DNA of 64,000 bases from Clostridiaceae bacterium (GCA_021200535.1 JAJQGL010000038.1:1-64000), one strand, 5' to 3'; positions 48,590-58,873 are shown, numbered from the stretch's first letter. The notes: generated from the letters alone by a model not told the origin. Translations and numbers: made by a program.

Positions 48590-49846
48590 CTAGCGTTCCA
48601 GCTCATGAATCAGCAGGCCGCTCCGCAGCTTCGGCTCAAACCAGGTTGATTTCGGCGGCATCAGCATACCTGCGTCTGCTACATCAAATAATTCACGAAT
48701 TGATGTCGGATACATGGCAAACGATACTTTCATATCCGTATCCGCCCGTTTTTCCAGCTCAGCAAGCCCGCGGATGCCGCCGACAAAATCAATCCTGTCA
48801 TCCGTTCTCGGATCAGCAATGCCAAGTACCGGCTGCAACAGATAATCCTGGAGCAGCGAAACGTCCAATGACCTGACGGCATCGCGAATCTGTAAAAACT
48901 CTTCCGATGCAGTCAGCAAATACCACTCCCGGTCAAGATACATTGTTATCTGCCCCTTTTTCTTCGGTGCGTCCGCCCACTTTAACCTGCTGACTGTAAA
49001 ATGCTGCGCCGCCTTCTGCAGAAATTCTTCTTTGGAAAGCCCATTTAAATCGCTGACACAGCGGTTATAGTCCATAATCATCAGCTGGTCATCCGGAAAT
49101 AAAACAGATAAAAAGTAATTAAATTCCTCTTCCCCACTGTAATCCGGGTGCGCCTTCCTGCGCATCTGGCTCACGCGGACTGCAGACGCTGCCCTGTGGT
49201 GCCCGTCCGCAATGTAAATATCATTGATCTGTGCAAAACGGCTCCTGATTTTCCCTACCTCATCCGCCGCTTCCATCTTCCATATCGTATGGCCAATTCC
49301 ATCCGGCGCTATAAAATCAAAAAGCGGCTCTGTCGTGCTCCTGACGCGTTCCACCACCTCATTGATTTCCCTGTCAGATCGGTAAGCCAAAAAGATCGGT
49401 CCTGTCTGCGCGCTCAGTGCATCGACATGGCGAATGCGGTCCTGTTCCTTTTCCGCCCTGGTATTTTCATGTTTTTTAATTACATTTCCCAGATAATCAT
49501 CCACACTGGCACACGCCACGATTCCGGTCTGTTCCCGTCCATTCATTGTCAGACGGTAAATATAATAACAGTCCGAATCCTCTTTCACAAAGCTTCCGTC
49601 TGCTTTCATCTGCTCATAGAGCTGTGCGGCCTTTTCATATACCTTGTCATCATACGGACTGGTTTCCTCCGGAAGCATGGTTTCTGCACGGTCTATTTTT
49701 AAAAAAGAAAGCGGTTCCCTTTCCGTCTCCGCCCTTGCTTCACTGCGGTTATACACATCATACGGCAGTGCTGCCACCCTGTCTGCTATATCCTGTCTCG
49801 GCCTCACTGCAAGAAACGGTTTTATTGTCGCCATAATTTTCCTCAT
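48590..49846 (-). CDS. DUF1015 family protein
   Basis: IKPFLAVRPRQDIADRVAALPYDVYNRSEAR; IADGHHRAASAVR. Confidence 0.88.
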   Translation of the reverse strand: MRKIMATIKPFLAVRPRQDIADRVAALPYDVYNRSEARAETEREPLSFLKIDRAETMLPEETSPYDDKVYEKAAQLYEQMKADGSFVKEDSDCYYIYRLTMNGREQTGIVACASVDDYLGNVIKKHENTRAEKEQDRIRHVDALSAQTGPIFLAYRSDREINEVVERVRSTTEPLFDFIAPDGIGHTIWKMEAADEVGKIRSRFAQINDIYIADGHHRAASAVRVSQMRRKAHPDYSGEEEFNYFLSVLFPDDQLMIMDYNRCVSDLNGLSKEEFLQKAAQHFTVSRLKWADAPKKKGQITMYLDREWYLLTASEEFLQIRDAVRSLDVSLLQDYLLQPVLGIADPRTDDRIDFVGGIRGLAELEKRADTDMKVSFAMYPTSIRELFDVADAGMLMPPKSTWFEPKLRSGLLIHELER

Positions 49847-50081
49847 TTCTGCGCTGCATCTTATGTATGTTCTGCATTTGCGTCAGGCAGCGCACAGAGA
49901 CACAAATATGCGGAATACCAAACGTATTGATGTGATTTCAATACGGAAACTCCAAATCAATTTACAGTATAACAGAATTATCAGAAAAAACCTATCCTTT
50001 TTTGCTTTGACATGGGTACTTTTTCTTTTCCTTTGGCAGAGTATTTGTTATAATAAAAAAAAGAAACGGAGGGATACCGCT

Positions 50082-51260
50082 ATGTTAAAGACAATTATAT
50101 TCGATATGGACGGCGTTATCATTGACAGCGAACCACAGCATGCAAAGGCTGCCCTGCGCGTATTTAACCGGCATGGCGCAGATGCAGACTATGACTACTG
50201 TGCAAGCTTTATCGGAAGCTCCACAGAAAAATTAACCAGGGATGCCATTTTGCGTTTTCAGCTTCCCGTATCTCCGGATGCCCTCATAAAAGAAATGAAT
50301 GCCGAAAAGAAAAAAGTGCTCGGGGAAGAAGGCTATCAGCCGCTGCCGGGTATCATTGACCTGATTCGGGAATTATATCAGTCCGGAGTCCGCCTTGCAA
50401 TCGCTTCCTCTTCATCCATCGCAGAGATCGAAAGCACAGTCAAAGCGCTGGGAATCCGCAAATATTTTACAAAATTAATTTCCAGCAGCCATGTCAGGGA
50501 ACCAAAGCCGGCACCGGATACATTTTTGCTCGCCTTAAAAGAGCTTGGCTGCAGCGCCAGGGAAACGGTTGTGGTTGAAGATTCCTGTTTTGGCACGCAG
50601 GCTGCAAAGGCTGCCGGAATCGTGTGCGTAGGCTATGTCAACCCGCATTCCGGAAAGCAGGATTTGTCCGCCGCTGATGTTTTACTGGAATCCTTTGAAA
50701 CGATTGATTACCGTTTTTTTAAAAATGTACTGCACCGCAGCCTTGGCGAACCAGTTACCATCGCAAACACCAAGCGCCTGAAAATCCGGGAACTGACGGC
50801 AAAAGACATGAAAGACATCTACCAGATCTATCAGAATCCGGAAATCACAAAATATATTCCTGACATCGATGATTATCTGGATGTGGAAATGGAAAAGCAA
50901 AATGCATACATCCGCAATGTTTATTCCTTTTACGGATATGGTATCTGGGGAGTATTCAGCAAAACGACAAAACAGCTGATCGGGCGGTGCGGCATTGAAA
51001 ACCTGATGGTTGACGGCAAACAGGAGATAACGCTTTCTTATCTTCTGGACAGTAAGCACTGGGGGTATGGCTATGCATTGGAATGCTGCCGCGCTGTATT
51101 GAAATACGCAAAATCCGAATTAGACATTACAAGAGTCGTTGCAGTAATCGACACAGACAACAGCCGTTCCATCCACACTGCCAAAAATCTTGGCATGATT
51201 TTAGAAAAAAATTTCACCTATAAAGGAAGAGACTGCTATCTGTATGCAATCTCTCTCTGA
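50082..51260 (+). CDS. HAD-IA family hydrolase fused to a GNAT acetyltransferase domain
   Basis: N-terminal MLKTIIFDMDGVIIDSEPQHAKA...VVEDSCFGTQAAKAAG; C-terminal RLKIRELTAKDMKDIYQIYQNPEITKYI...SIHTAKNLGM; start after GGAGGG. Confidence 0.9.
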   Translation: MLKTIIFDMDGVIIDSEPQHAKAALRVFNRHGADADYDYCASFIGSSTEKLTRDAILRFQLPVSPDALIKEMNAEKKKVLGEEGYQPLPGIIDLIRELYQSGVRLAIASSSSIAEIESTVKALGIRKYFTKLISSSHVREPKPAPDTFLLALKELGCSARETVVVEDSCFGTQAAKAAGIVCVGYVNPHSGKQDLSAADVLLESFETIDYRFFKNVLHRSLGEPVTIANTKRLKIRELTAKDMKDIYQIYQNPEITKYIPDIDDYLDVEMEKQNAYIRNVYSFYGYGIWGVFSKTTKQLIGRCGIENLMVDGKQEITLSYLLDSKHWGYGYALECCRAVLKYAKSELDITRVVAVIDTDNSRSIHTAKNLGMILEKNFTYKGRDCYLYAISL

Positions 51261-51346
51261 AACAGAAACGCATCGGCATTCTCCGGCCCGTTTTTGCTGT
51301 ACCGGTGCATCGTCCTGCAAAAAACATCTATAGAAAAAAGCCTATT

Positions 51347-51394
51347 AAAAAGACGTCTCAAAAGTCCGTTGTGACTGGGAGACGTCTTTTTTTT
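51347..51394. terminator. Bidirectional intrinsic terminator
   Basis: AAAAAGACGTCTC...GAGACGTCTTTTTTTT. Confidence 0.85.
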
Positions 51395-51421
51395 AAACCG
51401 TTTTTTAACGTTTTTTTGCCC

Positions 51422-51811
51422 TTATTTTTTCTTACTTCCGTCTGTGGCAGAGTTATTTGTGTCGCTATTATTGTCCGAATCATTGCCGGCAGCGTCATCT
51501 ACTGCATCCTCTGTACCGTCTACCGCATCATCAATCACGTCGCCTGCGCCGTCTACTGCATCATCTACACCATCTTCCACATCATCCATAACACTGTCGC
51601 CATCGTTTGTATTGTCATTGGTGTCGTCTGTGTTATCCGGTGCTTCCGAAGCATCCTGTGTGTTTGTCGTATCCTGCGTCGGCTCTGAAGATACCTCTGT
51701 ATCGTCCGCATTATCTGCACTTCCATTGCTTCCGCAGCCAGCAAACACCATCAGAGATGCACAAAACAGCACTGCCAGTAATACATGTTTTTTCTTCAAA
51801 TCATTCACCAT
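51422..51811 (-). CDS. Asp-rich low-complexity lipoprotein
   Basis: Lipobox VFAGC; repeated D-D-A/V-D-G motifs: DDVEDGVDDAVDGAGDVIDDAVDGTEDAVDD. Confidence 0.8.
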   Translation of the reverse strand: MVNDLKKKHVLLAVLFCASLMVFAGCGSNGSADNADDTEVSSEPTQDTTNTQDASEAPDNTDDTNDNTNDGDSVMDDVEDGVDDAVDGAGDVIDDAVDGTEDAVDDAAGNDSDNNSDTNNSATDGSKKK

Positions 51812-51873
51812 ACCTTTCCTTTTAAATTATGCGATAGTAGTATGGCTATTCTCTGAAAAAAATATTCGATACT

Positions 51874-53241
51874 TTAATCTTCTTTTGGAAAGTCTCTATG
51901 CTCACCAACATATTTATACGCCGGACGGATAATTTTTCCTTTATTGACAAGTTCTTCCAATCGATGCGCACTCCAGCCGGAGATACGGGAAATGGCAAAC
52001 AACGGTGTAAAAAGTTCTTCCGGAATCCCTAACATGGAATAAATAAATCCACTGTAAAAATCTACATTGGCACAAATTGGTTTCATCACATGGGAGCGAT
52101 GCATCAAAAGATCCGCAGCTTCCTCTTCCACCAAAAGATAAAATGCATAATCATCTTCTCTTCCCTTTGCCTTTGCAAGCTTTTCTGCATACCCTTTTAA
52201 AATAACCTCGCGCGGGTCAGAAAGTGTGTATACCGCATGCCCCATACCATAAATAAGGCCAAGGCCATCAAAAGCTTCGCGGTTTAAAATCTTTTGCAGA
52301 TAAGCCCTCACATGCTCTCTGTCCGAAGGATCGCCGCAGTTTTCTTTCATATCCCGCATCATCTGCAGCACCTTTAAATTGGCGCCGCCATGTCTCGGGC
52401 CTTTCAGCGATGCAATGGATGCAGCAACGGCAGAATACGTATCGGTACCGGACGACGTCACAACATGATTGGTAAAGGTAGAATTGTTTCCGCCGCCATG
52501 CTCCGCATGAAGCACAAGCGCCGCATCTAACACCCTTGCCTCCAGTTTGGTAAATTCGCCGTCCGGCCGGAGCATATGTAAAATATTTTCCGCCGTCGAA
52601 TATTCGTTTTTGGTCGGCTTAATAACCAGACTGGCAAAATCATGAAAATGGCGGTATGCATAAAAACTGTATACTGCTATCATCGGCAGCTTAGACACCA
52701 GCTGCAGCGACTGGCGCAGCACATTTGACACAGAGATATCATCCGGATTGGCGTCATAGGAATACAGTGTCAACACACTTTTTTGCAATGCGTTCATTAG
52801 ATTGGCACTGGGCGCTTTCATAATGACGTCACGGACAAACTGACCCGACAGCTCCTGTAAGCTGCAGATAATATCCGAAAATGTCTTAAGCTGTTCCCTG
52901 TCAGGCAGCATGCCAAACAGCAGCAGATACGTCGCCTGCTCAAAGGAATAACGCTTATCAATATCTGTGCCCACTAAATCCTTTACATCATAGCCCTGAT
53001 AGTAAAGCCTTCCCTGTGCAGGCTCTTTCACACCCTCAACAATATTATAGGCGCATACATCGGAAATCTCCGTCAGACCTGTCAGCACACCGCTTCCGTT
53101 ACTGTCACGCAGTCCCCGTTTTACATCATATTCCTGATATAAATTTAAATCGATTGCCCCAGACTTCATGCAATTTTCTACAAGCTCATCAAATCTGCTG
53201 TCAAGTTTATCATTCAATGCCATCATAGAATACGTTTTCAT
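51874..53241 (-). CDS. Citrate synthase
   Basis: RGLRDSNGSGVLTGLTEISDV; HAEHGGGNNSTF; GPRHGGANLKV; GLIYGMGHAVYTLSDPR. Confidence 0.93.
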   Translation of the reverse strand: MKTYSMMALNDKLDSRFDELVENCMKSGAIDLNLYQEYDVKRGLRDSNGSGVLTGLTEISDVCAYNIVEGVKEPAQGRLYYQGYDVKDLVGTDIDKRYSFEQATYLLLFGMLPDREQLKTFSDIICSLQELSGQFVRDVIMKAPSANLMNALQKSVLTLYSYDANPDDISVSNVLRQSLQLVSKLPMIAVYSFYAYRHFHDFASLVIKPTKNEYSTAENILHMLRPDGEFTKLEARVLDAALVLHAEHGGGNNSTFTNHVVTSSGTDTYSAVAASIASLKGPRHGGANLKVLQMMRDMKENCGDPSDREHVRAYLQKILNREAFDGLGLIYGMGHAVYTLSDPREVILKGYAEKLAKAKGREDDYAFYLLVEEEAADLLMHRSHVMKPICANVDFYSGFIYSMLGIPEELFTPLFAISRISGWSAHRLEELVNKGKIIRPAYKYVGEHRDFPKED

Positions 53242-53307
53242 AACTGCTTCCTCCTTTGATGCTTCTTCTATCCCGGTCCGGCAAAATACCATACTCGCAC
53301 ACCAAAA

Positions 53308-53325
53308 TTGTATACATGTATACAA
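53308..53325. promoter_or_regulatory. 18-bp perfect palindrome, probable operator upstream of citrate synthase
   Basis: TTGTATACATGTATACAA located downstream of a TTGACA-17-TAGTCT promoter candidate. Confidence 0.6.
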
Positions 53326-53352
53326 CGTGCAAATAACCTAATACTATCTTAT

Positions 53353-53381
53353 AGACTACATTAAAATCCGGATAGTGTCAA
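53353..53381 (-). promoter_or_regulatory. Candidate promoter for citrate synthase
   Basis: Minus strand TTGACA-17 bp-TAGTCT. Confidence 0.45.
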
Positions 53382-53448
53382 GCTTTCGGACGCTTTGCGC
53401 ACGCTTTTGCGGAAGAGAACAGGCAATCGTACATTGAATACAAAGTAT

Positions 53449-54306
53449 TTAGGAAGCAGTCTGTATACGATATTCCAGATGAAGCTTGTCTGTCAGCAGT
53501 GCCAAAAATTCAGAGTTGGTCGGCTTTCCCTTTTCTGCACTGACTGTATTTCCAAAAATTTCCTCCAGCACTTCCAGATTGCCTCTCCTCCAGGCCACTT
53601 CAATGGCATGGCGTATTGTTCTCTCAACGCTGCTTGAATTTGTTTTATATTTCTGTGCAATCGAAGGATATAAAAATTTGGTTATGTAATGCAGCATGTT
53701 TCTGTCGTGAAACGCCATGATAATTCCTTCCCTGATATATTGATACCCTTTGATATGCGCCGGTATTCCGATTTCAAGTAAAATATTGGTGATATCTTTT
53801 TCCAGATCGCCCGAAAAAAGATAGCCGTCCTTTTCTGAAATTCCCCGGTGTCCGGACGGCATCTCCGGCACTGCGGCAGCATCCTTTGGCACTTCACTGA
53901 CCGGAAAAGTCCGGGCGGACGCTTCGTGCTGTACAAGCTGAATCATCCGTTTCATCAGCATTGCATTGGATACCGGCTTCATCATGTAGTAATCCGCGCC
54001 TGCCTGAATCGCCTCATCCACCAGATTTTCCATTCTCAGGGCTGTCTCAATGATAAAAATCGGTTTGCGTTCCAGCGAATGAACCGCATTAATTTCCTCT
54101 AAAATGCCAATGCCGTCAATTCCGGGTAAAATCATATCCAAAACAACCACATCCGGCTTTTCCAGCCGAATGGCCTCTAACGCCTTGCTTCCATTTCCCG
54201 TGGACAAAATAACGTTCATGCCCATTTCCCGCATTGTCTTTTCCTTGCTCTCCCGATCGTGCAGATTATTATCTGCAATAATGACACGTATTGTTTTTTG
54301 ATTCAT
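53449..54306 (-). CDS. spo0A: Sporulation transcription factor Spo0A
   Basis: Receiver domain plus C-terminal [38 protein letters not shown]...[25 protein letters not shown]. Confidence 0.95.
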   Translation of the reverse strand: MNQKTIRVIIADNNLHDRESKEKTMREMGMNVILSTGNGSKALEAIRLEKPDVVVLDMILPGIDGIGILEEINAVHSLERKPIFIIETALRMENLVDEAIQAGADYYMMKPVSNAMLMKRMIQLVQHEASARTFPVSEVPKDAAAVPEMPSGHRGISEKDGYLFSGDLEKDITNILLEIGIPAHIKGYQYIREGIIMAFHDRNMLHYITKFLYPSIAQKYKTNSSSVERTIRHAIEVAWRRGNLEVLEEIFGNTVSAEKGKPTNSEFLALLTDKLHLEYRIQTAS

Positions 54307-54599
54307 AGCTACCTCCTTTACAGGCCACACTCTGCCTGCTTTTGCATTTTTACCCTGTTTTTAGCCATAATATGACAGCAATTCCTTCTTTCAGATTGTA
54401 ACCAGCACAAAATCCGTAAGAATTTCACAGGTTTTGTCTTTTCTTGAACCATTATAGTAAACACATCTGAACAGCAAAGGAATCCAAAAGGAATGCAAAT
54501 GGAATTTGATTCCAAAAAAACAGCACCTCTTCGCCGGGCATCTCTCCCGGAACAAAGAAGTGCTGTCTGCACTTTTTTGATTTGCTCCCACCTGTAAGC

Positions 54600-55391
54600 C
54601 TATACCATATATTTTGTCAGCTGTGCCATCCTTTCTTCCGCCCAGCTGTAATCTACCATATATTCCCCGACAAAATTCCGTTTTGCGGCATTGTCGTTTT
54701 GAAGAAGTGCATATAAATCACACTGAAATGTTTCGGTGTCTACACTCCGCACACCCCGCGATGCAATGACCATATCCTGCGCATTGTACTCTTTCAGTTC
54801 CTTTACAAGCCCTCTTGTCACCTTACTGCACAGATTCTGCGTCGCCTCATCATTTGGGCGGTCCTCCCACAGCGTGCAGATCGCCTGATCTGTATTTACC
54901 GTGCCGCCCTGCCTGTCGACAAGAAGCGCCAAAAGCTCTTTTGCCTTTCCGCTTCGGAATAAAATCGGTTTGCCATCTACAAACACATCAAAATGACCAA
55001 ATGTCTTTACAAAAATCCGTTTGCGCCTCCTTTTCGATAAAAGCCTTGCCGTTTCCACGGAGTATATCAGCTCTTCGGAGGAATACGGCTTCAACAGATA
55101 CGCCGCCGCATGCAGCCGGATTGCCTGCATCGCATATGCCTCATAAGCCGTGATATAGACAAGCAGAATATCCGGAAACAGGGCGGTTAGCATCCTTCCT
55201 AGCAAAATGCCATTCATGCCGTTCATTTCAATGTCTAATACAGCCAGCTCCACCGGATGATCCTGTACATAATCCAGCGCCTCCTCTGCGCTGTAAAAAG
55301 CACCCAAAAGCTCAATATCCGGTATTTTTTCTGCTTCATAGGCAAAAAGCGCGATGGCAGCCTGCTCATCATCCACCAAAATTGTTTTCAC
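54600..55391 (-). CDS. Response regulator with C-terminal winged-helix/BTAD-like (SARP-type) domain
   Basis: VKTILVDDEQAAIALFAYEAE...LAVLDIEMNGMNG...LKPYSSEEL; RIFVKTFGHFDVFVDGKPILFRSGKAKELLALLVDRQGG; GTG start after GGGAGG. Confidence 0.85.
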   Translation of the reverse strand: MKTILVDDEQAAIALFAYEAEKIPDIELLGAFYSAEEALDYVQDHPVELAVLDIEMNGMNGILLGRMLTALFPDILLVYITAYEAYAMQAIRLHAAAYLLKPYSSEELIYSVETARLLSKRRRKRIFVKTFGHFDVFVDGKPILFRSGKAKELLALLVDRQGGTVNTDQAICTLWEDRPNDEATQNLCSKVTRGLVKELKEYNAQDMVIASRGVRSVDTETFQCDLYALLQNDNAAKRNFVGEYMVDYSWAEERMAQLTKYMV

Positions 55392-56016
55392 AAAAAACCT
55401 CCCTGCTTCTTCCCGCTTTTCCCCATTCCCTTTCTGCATAGCGCACGGCCGGAAGGGTAATCATGACATCCGTTCCAATCTGCAGTCCGCTTTCCAGGCG
55501 GACTGAACCATCTTCCTTTTTCAGCTGTTCTGCCATCTTCCCCGATATTCCATCTGCCGAAAGCAGGCAGGCGGACTGTTCTTTTGACATTCCCATGCCA
55601 TTGTCGCTAATCGTAATGCTGCACCATTCCCCGTCCCGTGATACCCTCACAAGAATAATCCCTCCGGCCTTTCTTTGCAGGACACCATGATGAATGGCAT
55701 TATGTAAAATTTCTTTTAACCAGAACGGCTGAATCATAAAATCTGTCGTCTCAATCTGGTATTTAATCGAAATATGCGTAAATCTCGCTTCCTCCAGAGA
55801 AGCATAATCTTTTAAAAAGCGCAATGCCTTTACTCCCGGAATCCGGTCCTGCGGAGAATATTGTTTTAACACAAACCGCAGATATCCCGCCATTTCATCC
55901 ATCAGTTCAGCCGTATTATCCATACCCAAAAGCACTGCGCTTTTTGCTGTATTAATCACATTAAACAAAAAATGCGGACTAACCTGCTGAAGCGAAATCA
56001 GTTCTCTCCCATCCAT
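55369..56016 (-). CDS. Short cytosolic LytS/YpdA-type histidine kinase (HisK_5 and HATPase only)
   Basis: MDGRELISLQQVSPHFLFNVINTAKSAV; LKEILHNAIHHGV; ISDNGMGM; no TM or sensor segment. Confidence 0.82.
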   Translation of the reverse strand: MDGRELISLQQVSPHFLFNVINTAKSAVLLGMDNTAELMDEMAGYLRFVLKQYSPQDRIPGVKALRFLKDYASLEEARFTHISIKYQIETTDFMIQPFWLKEILHNAIHHGVLQRKAGGIILVRVSRDGEWCSITISDNGMGMSKEQSACLLSADGISGKMAEQLKKEDGSVRLESGLQIGTDVMITLPAVRYAEREWGKAGRSREVFCENNFGG

Positions 56017-56017
56017 C

Positions 56018-56470
56018 TCATACTGCAGTATTCCCACCCCCTGTACTAACATTAAAAATTTCATGCATCTGCTGAAATAACTCGCTGTATAAAAATGGTT
56101 TTTCAAAATACCCATTCATCCCGGCGCGCATCACATCCTGGTAAAAATATTCCAAAACATACGCTGACGCCGCATAAACCGGAACACTGATACTGTCTCT
56201 CCGATGCGCATTCCGAATCGCCCGCGCTGTATCACAGCCATTCATGTCATGCATGCTGATATCCAATAAAATAAACTGGTATTCATATTCCGCAGAGGCA
56301 TAATAACGCTCCAGCGCCTGTTTCCCGCCGCTGACTGCATCCACAGAAAGACCGTATCTTTGCAAAATCCATCGAACTGCCTTTCGGTTAAGGTCATCAT
56401 CATCGGCAAGCAGAACCCGCTCCCCGTGAAAATGTTCTATCTTCTTAAGCCTTTTCATTTCTTCTGTCAT
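56018..56470 (-). CDS. Stand-alone receiver domain protein
   Basis: RVLLADDDDLNRKAVRWILQRYGL...FILLDISMHDMNGCDTARAIR...YFEKPFLYSEL; stop adjacent to the kinase start. Confidence 0.85.
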   Translation of the reverse strand: MTEEMKRLKKIEHFHGERVLLADDDDLNRKAVRWILQRYGLSVDAVSGGKQALERYYASAEYEYQFILLDISMHDMNGCDTARAIRNAHRRDSISVPVYAASAYVLEYFYQDVMRAGMNGYFEKPFLYSELFQQMHEIFNVSTGGGNTAV

Positions 56471-56771
56471 ATGATATACTCACCTCTGGCAACTGTTTTT
56501 CCTTTACAGCAGAATTGCCGTATTTAAAAAGGATATTTTCTCAAAAAAAGTCTTATACTACAATAGTATTCTTCCCAAAAATACGTGTCAACCATTTATC
56601 AGACAAATTGCTGACACATTCCGACACCGATCATTACTTGATTCGGCGTCTCGTCAAAATAGCAGAAAAACCGACTTTCCTGTATATGGCATCGGATACT
56701 ATTGGTGTAGTACAACGAACAATTTTTATTCGGAATACTTAGTATAAACTGACACAGAAATGGAGGTCACT

Positions 56772-58163
56772 ATGCAGTCAACCCATATCAAAACACTCTA
56801 TAAAAATACTGCGAGCTGGATCAGAAAAGAGGTCACTGTCTGCGGCTGGGTCCGCAGCATCAGGGACTCAAAAACATTTGGATTTATCTCTCTGCACGAC
56901 GGCACCTGTTTTCAGCCTGTCCAGATTGTATTTGACGATACACTTGCCAATTTCCGTGAAATCAGCAGGCTCAATGTCAGCGCTGCCCTGATCGTCACAG
57001 GAACGCTGGTAGAAACACCGCAGGCAAAACAGCCGTTTGAAATCCAGGCGCAGGAAATTCAGATCGAAGGTACATCTGCTCCGGACTATCCACTGCAGAA
57101 GAAACGGCATACACTGGAATACCTCAGAACCATTCCCCATCTCCGCGCAAGGACAAATACTTTTCAGGCTGTATTCCGCGTGCGCTCTCTGATTGCGTAT
57201 GCCATCCACCAGTTTTTTCAGGAACGGGATTTTGTCTATGTACACACACCGATTATTACCGGAAGTGACTGCGAGGGCGCCGGTGAAATGTTTCAGGTCA
57301 CAACGCTCGACCCGGCGAACCTGCCAAAATGCCCGGACGGAAGGATAGATTATTCCCATGATTTTTTCGGCAGGGACGTTAAGCTTACTGTAAGCGGGCA
57401 GCTAAACGGCGAAACCTATGCGATGGCGTTCCAAAATATTTACACATTTGGGCCGACCTTCCGCGCAGAAAATTCCAATACGCCGCGACACGCCGCAGAA
57501 TTTTGGATGATTGAGCCGGAAATGGCATTTGCTGACCTTGCAGACGATATGATGCTGGCGGAGGCGCTTCTAAAATATATTATTTCCTATGTGACAGAAC
57601 ATGCCCCGGAAGAGATGGCTTTTTTCAACCAGTTTATCGATCAGGGTCTTTCCGAGCGCCTGCACAACGTGGTAAGCTCTGATTTCGGCCATATCACCTA
57701 CACAGACGCTGTTAAGCTTCTGGAAAAAGAAAACGGCCGTTTTCAGTATAAAGTAAGCTGGGGATGTGATCTGCAGACAGAGCATGAACGCTTTCTGACA
57801 GAAGAAGTTTTCAAACGCCCTGTCTTTGTGACCGATTATCCAAAAGAGATCAAGGCATTTTATATGAAATTAAATGACGACGGCAAAACGGTTGCCGCTA
57901 TGGACTGCCTGGTTCCCGGCATTGGTGAAATCATTGGCGGAAGCCAGCGCGAGGATGACTACAGCACACTGCTTGGCCGAATGGATGAAACCGGACTTAA
58001 GCGTGAGGATTATCAATTCTATACAGACCTGCGCCGCTATGGATCAGCCCGGCACGCCGGCTTTGGTCTTGGCTTCGAGCGCTGTGTAATGTACCTGACC
58101 GGCATTACAAACATCCGCGATGTCCTTCCATTTCCCCGTACAGTTGGAAACTGCACCCTGTAA
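56772..58163 (+). CDS. asnS: Asparaginyl-tRNA synthetase
   Basis: [71 protein letters not shown]. Confidence 0.95.
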   Translation: MQSTHIKTLYKNTASWIRKEVTVCGWVRSIRDSKTFGFISLHDGTCFQPVQIVFDDTLANFREISRLNVSAALIVTGTLVETPQAKQPFEIQAQEIQIEGTSAPDYPLQKKRHTLEYLRTIPHLRARTNTFQAVFRVRSLIAYAIHQFFQERDFVYVHTPIITGSDCEGAGEMFQVTTLDPANLPKCPDGRIDYSHDFFGRDVKLTVSGQLNGETYAMAFQNIYTFGPTFRAENSNTPRHAAEFWMIEPEMAFADLADDMMLAEALLKYIISYVTEHAPEEMAFFNQFIDQGLSERLHNVVSSDFGHITYTDAVKLLEKENGRFQYKVSWGCDLQTEHERFLTEEVFKRPVFVTDYPKEIKAFYMKLNDDGKTVAAMDCLVPGIGEIIGGSQREDDYSTLLGRMDETGLKREDYQFYTDLRRYGSARHAGFGLGFERCVMYLTGITNIRDVLPFPRTVGNCTL

Positions 58164-58183
58164 AGACACAAGCGCCAAACAGC

Positions 58184-58873
58184 TTACGGCTGGATGCGGT
58201 CATACAAAACATAACCCAGGTTATATTTCGCAGCGATGGCAAACCGCGTTTTCTGCAGTTTTTTTCGCAGCTGCTTCACCACCGTATCCACAACACGCAT
58301 ATTTTTCACCTGCCTGCCAGACCATCCTTGCTGAAACAATTCTTTTCTTGACAGGACACTTCCTTTTTTCTGCAGCAGACAGTGAAACACGGCAAATTCT
58401 AACTGTGTCAGTTGTATCACCGCATCATCTATGGAAACAAACTGCTGCTTTCTATCTTCTGTGACTGCCCGGGTATATTTCGGTATCCGGGCAGCCGCAT
58501 ATAGCCTGGCGGCAGTAACCCTGACATCCATCTGCCTGGTAACATAATCCGCCGCCCCTGCTTCCAATGCTGCCAGCTCTTTTTGGATGTCCGGTTCTTC
58601 CGAAAAAAGTACAACCGGGCACGGCGCATTCTGGCACAGCCGGACAAGCAAAGCCTTTAAATCCTCCTGCCCCGGCGAGGAATCGGCAGGACACTCTGCC
58701 AGAAGCACCGCCTGCTCTTCTTCCATTTCCTTCCGCGCAAAAAGAACGCCCGGTTCTGCGTTTTGCAGCAGGGGCGTCCAGTCAGCTTCTATCATTTCAA
58801 TATTCTTTTTTTGCAGCTGCCTGTGCAGCTCCTCCATCCATGCAATATCTTCCTCCCACACAAAAACCTTCAT
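58184..58873 (-). CDS. OmpR-like winged-helix regulator with degenerate receiver
   Basis: C-terminal FVSIDDAVIQLTQLEFAVFHCLLQKKGSVLSRKELFQQGWSGRQV..VVDTVVKQLRKKL; no clear phospho-acceptor Asp. Confidence 0.75.
   Translation of the reverse strand: MKVFVWEEDIAWMEELHRQLQKKNIEMIEADWTPLLQNAEPGVLFARKEMEEEQAVLLAECPADSSPGQEDLKALLVRLCQNAPCPVVLFSEEPDIQKELAALEAGAADYVTRQMDVRVTAARLYAAARIPKYTRAVTEDRKQQFVSIDDAVIQLTQLEFAVFHCLLQKKGSVLSRKELFQQGWSGRQVKNMRVVDTVVKQLRKKLQKTRFAIAAKYNLGYVLYDRIQP

Noticed and set aside
49644-50081. Upstream extension of the HAD-GNAT ORF from 49644
   Set aside because: Overlaps the start of the DUF1015 gene on the other strand; the HAD motif and a good SD place the start at 50082.
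56471-56771. T-box leader upstream of asnS
   Set aside because: No T-box consensus (AGGGTGGNACCGCG-like) and no clear terminator/antiterminator pair was seen.
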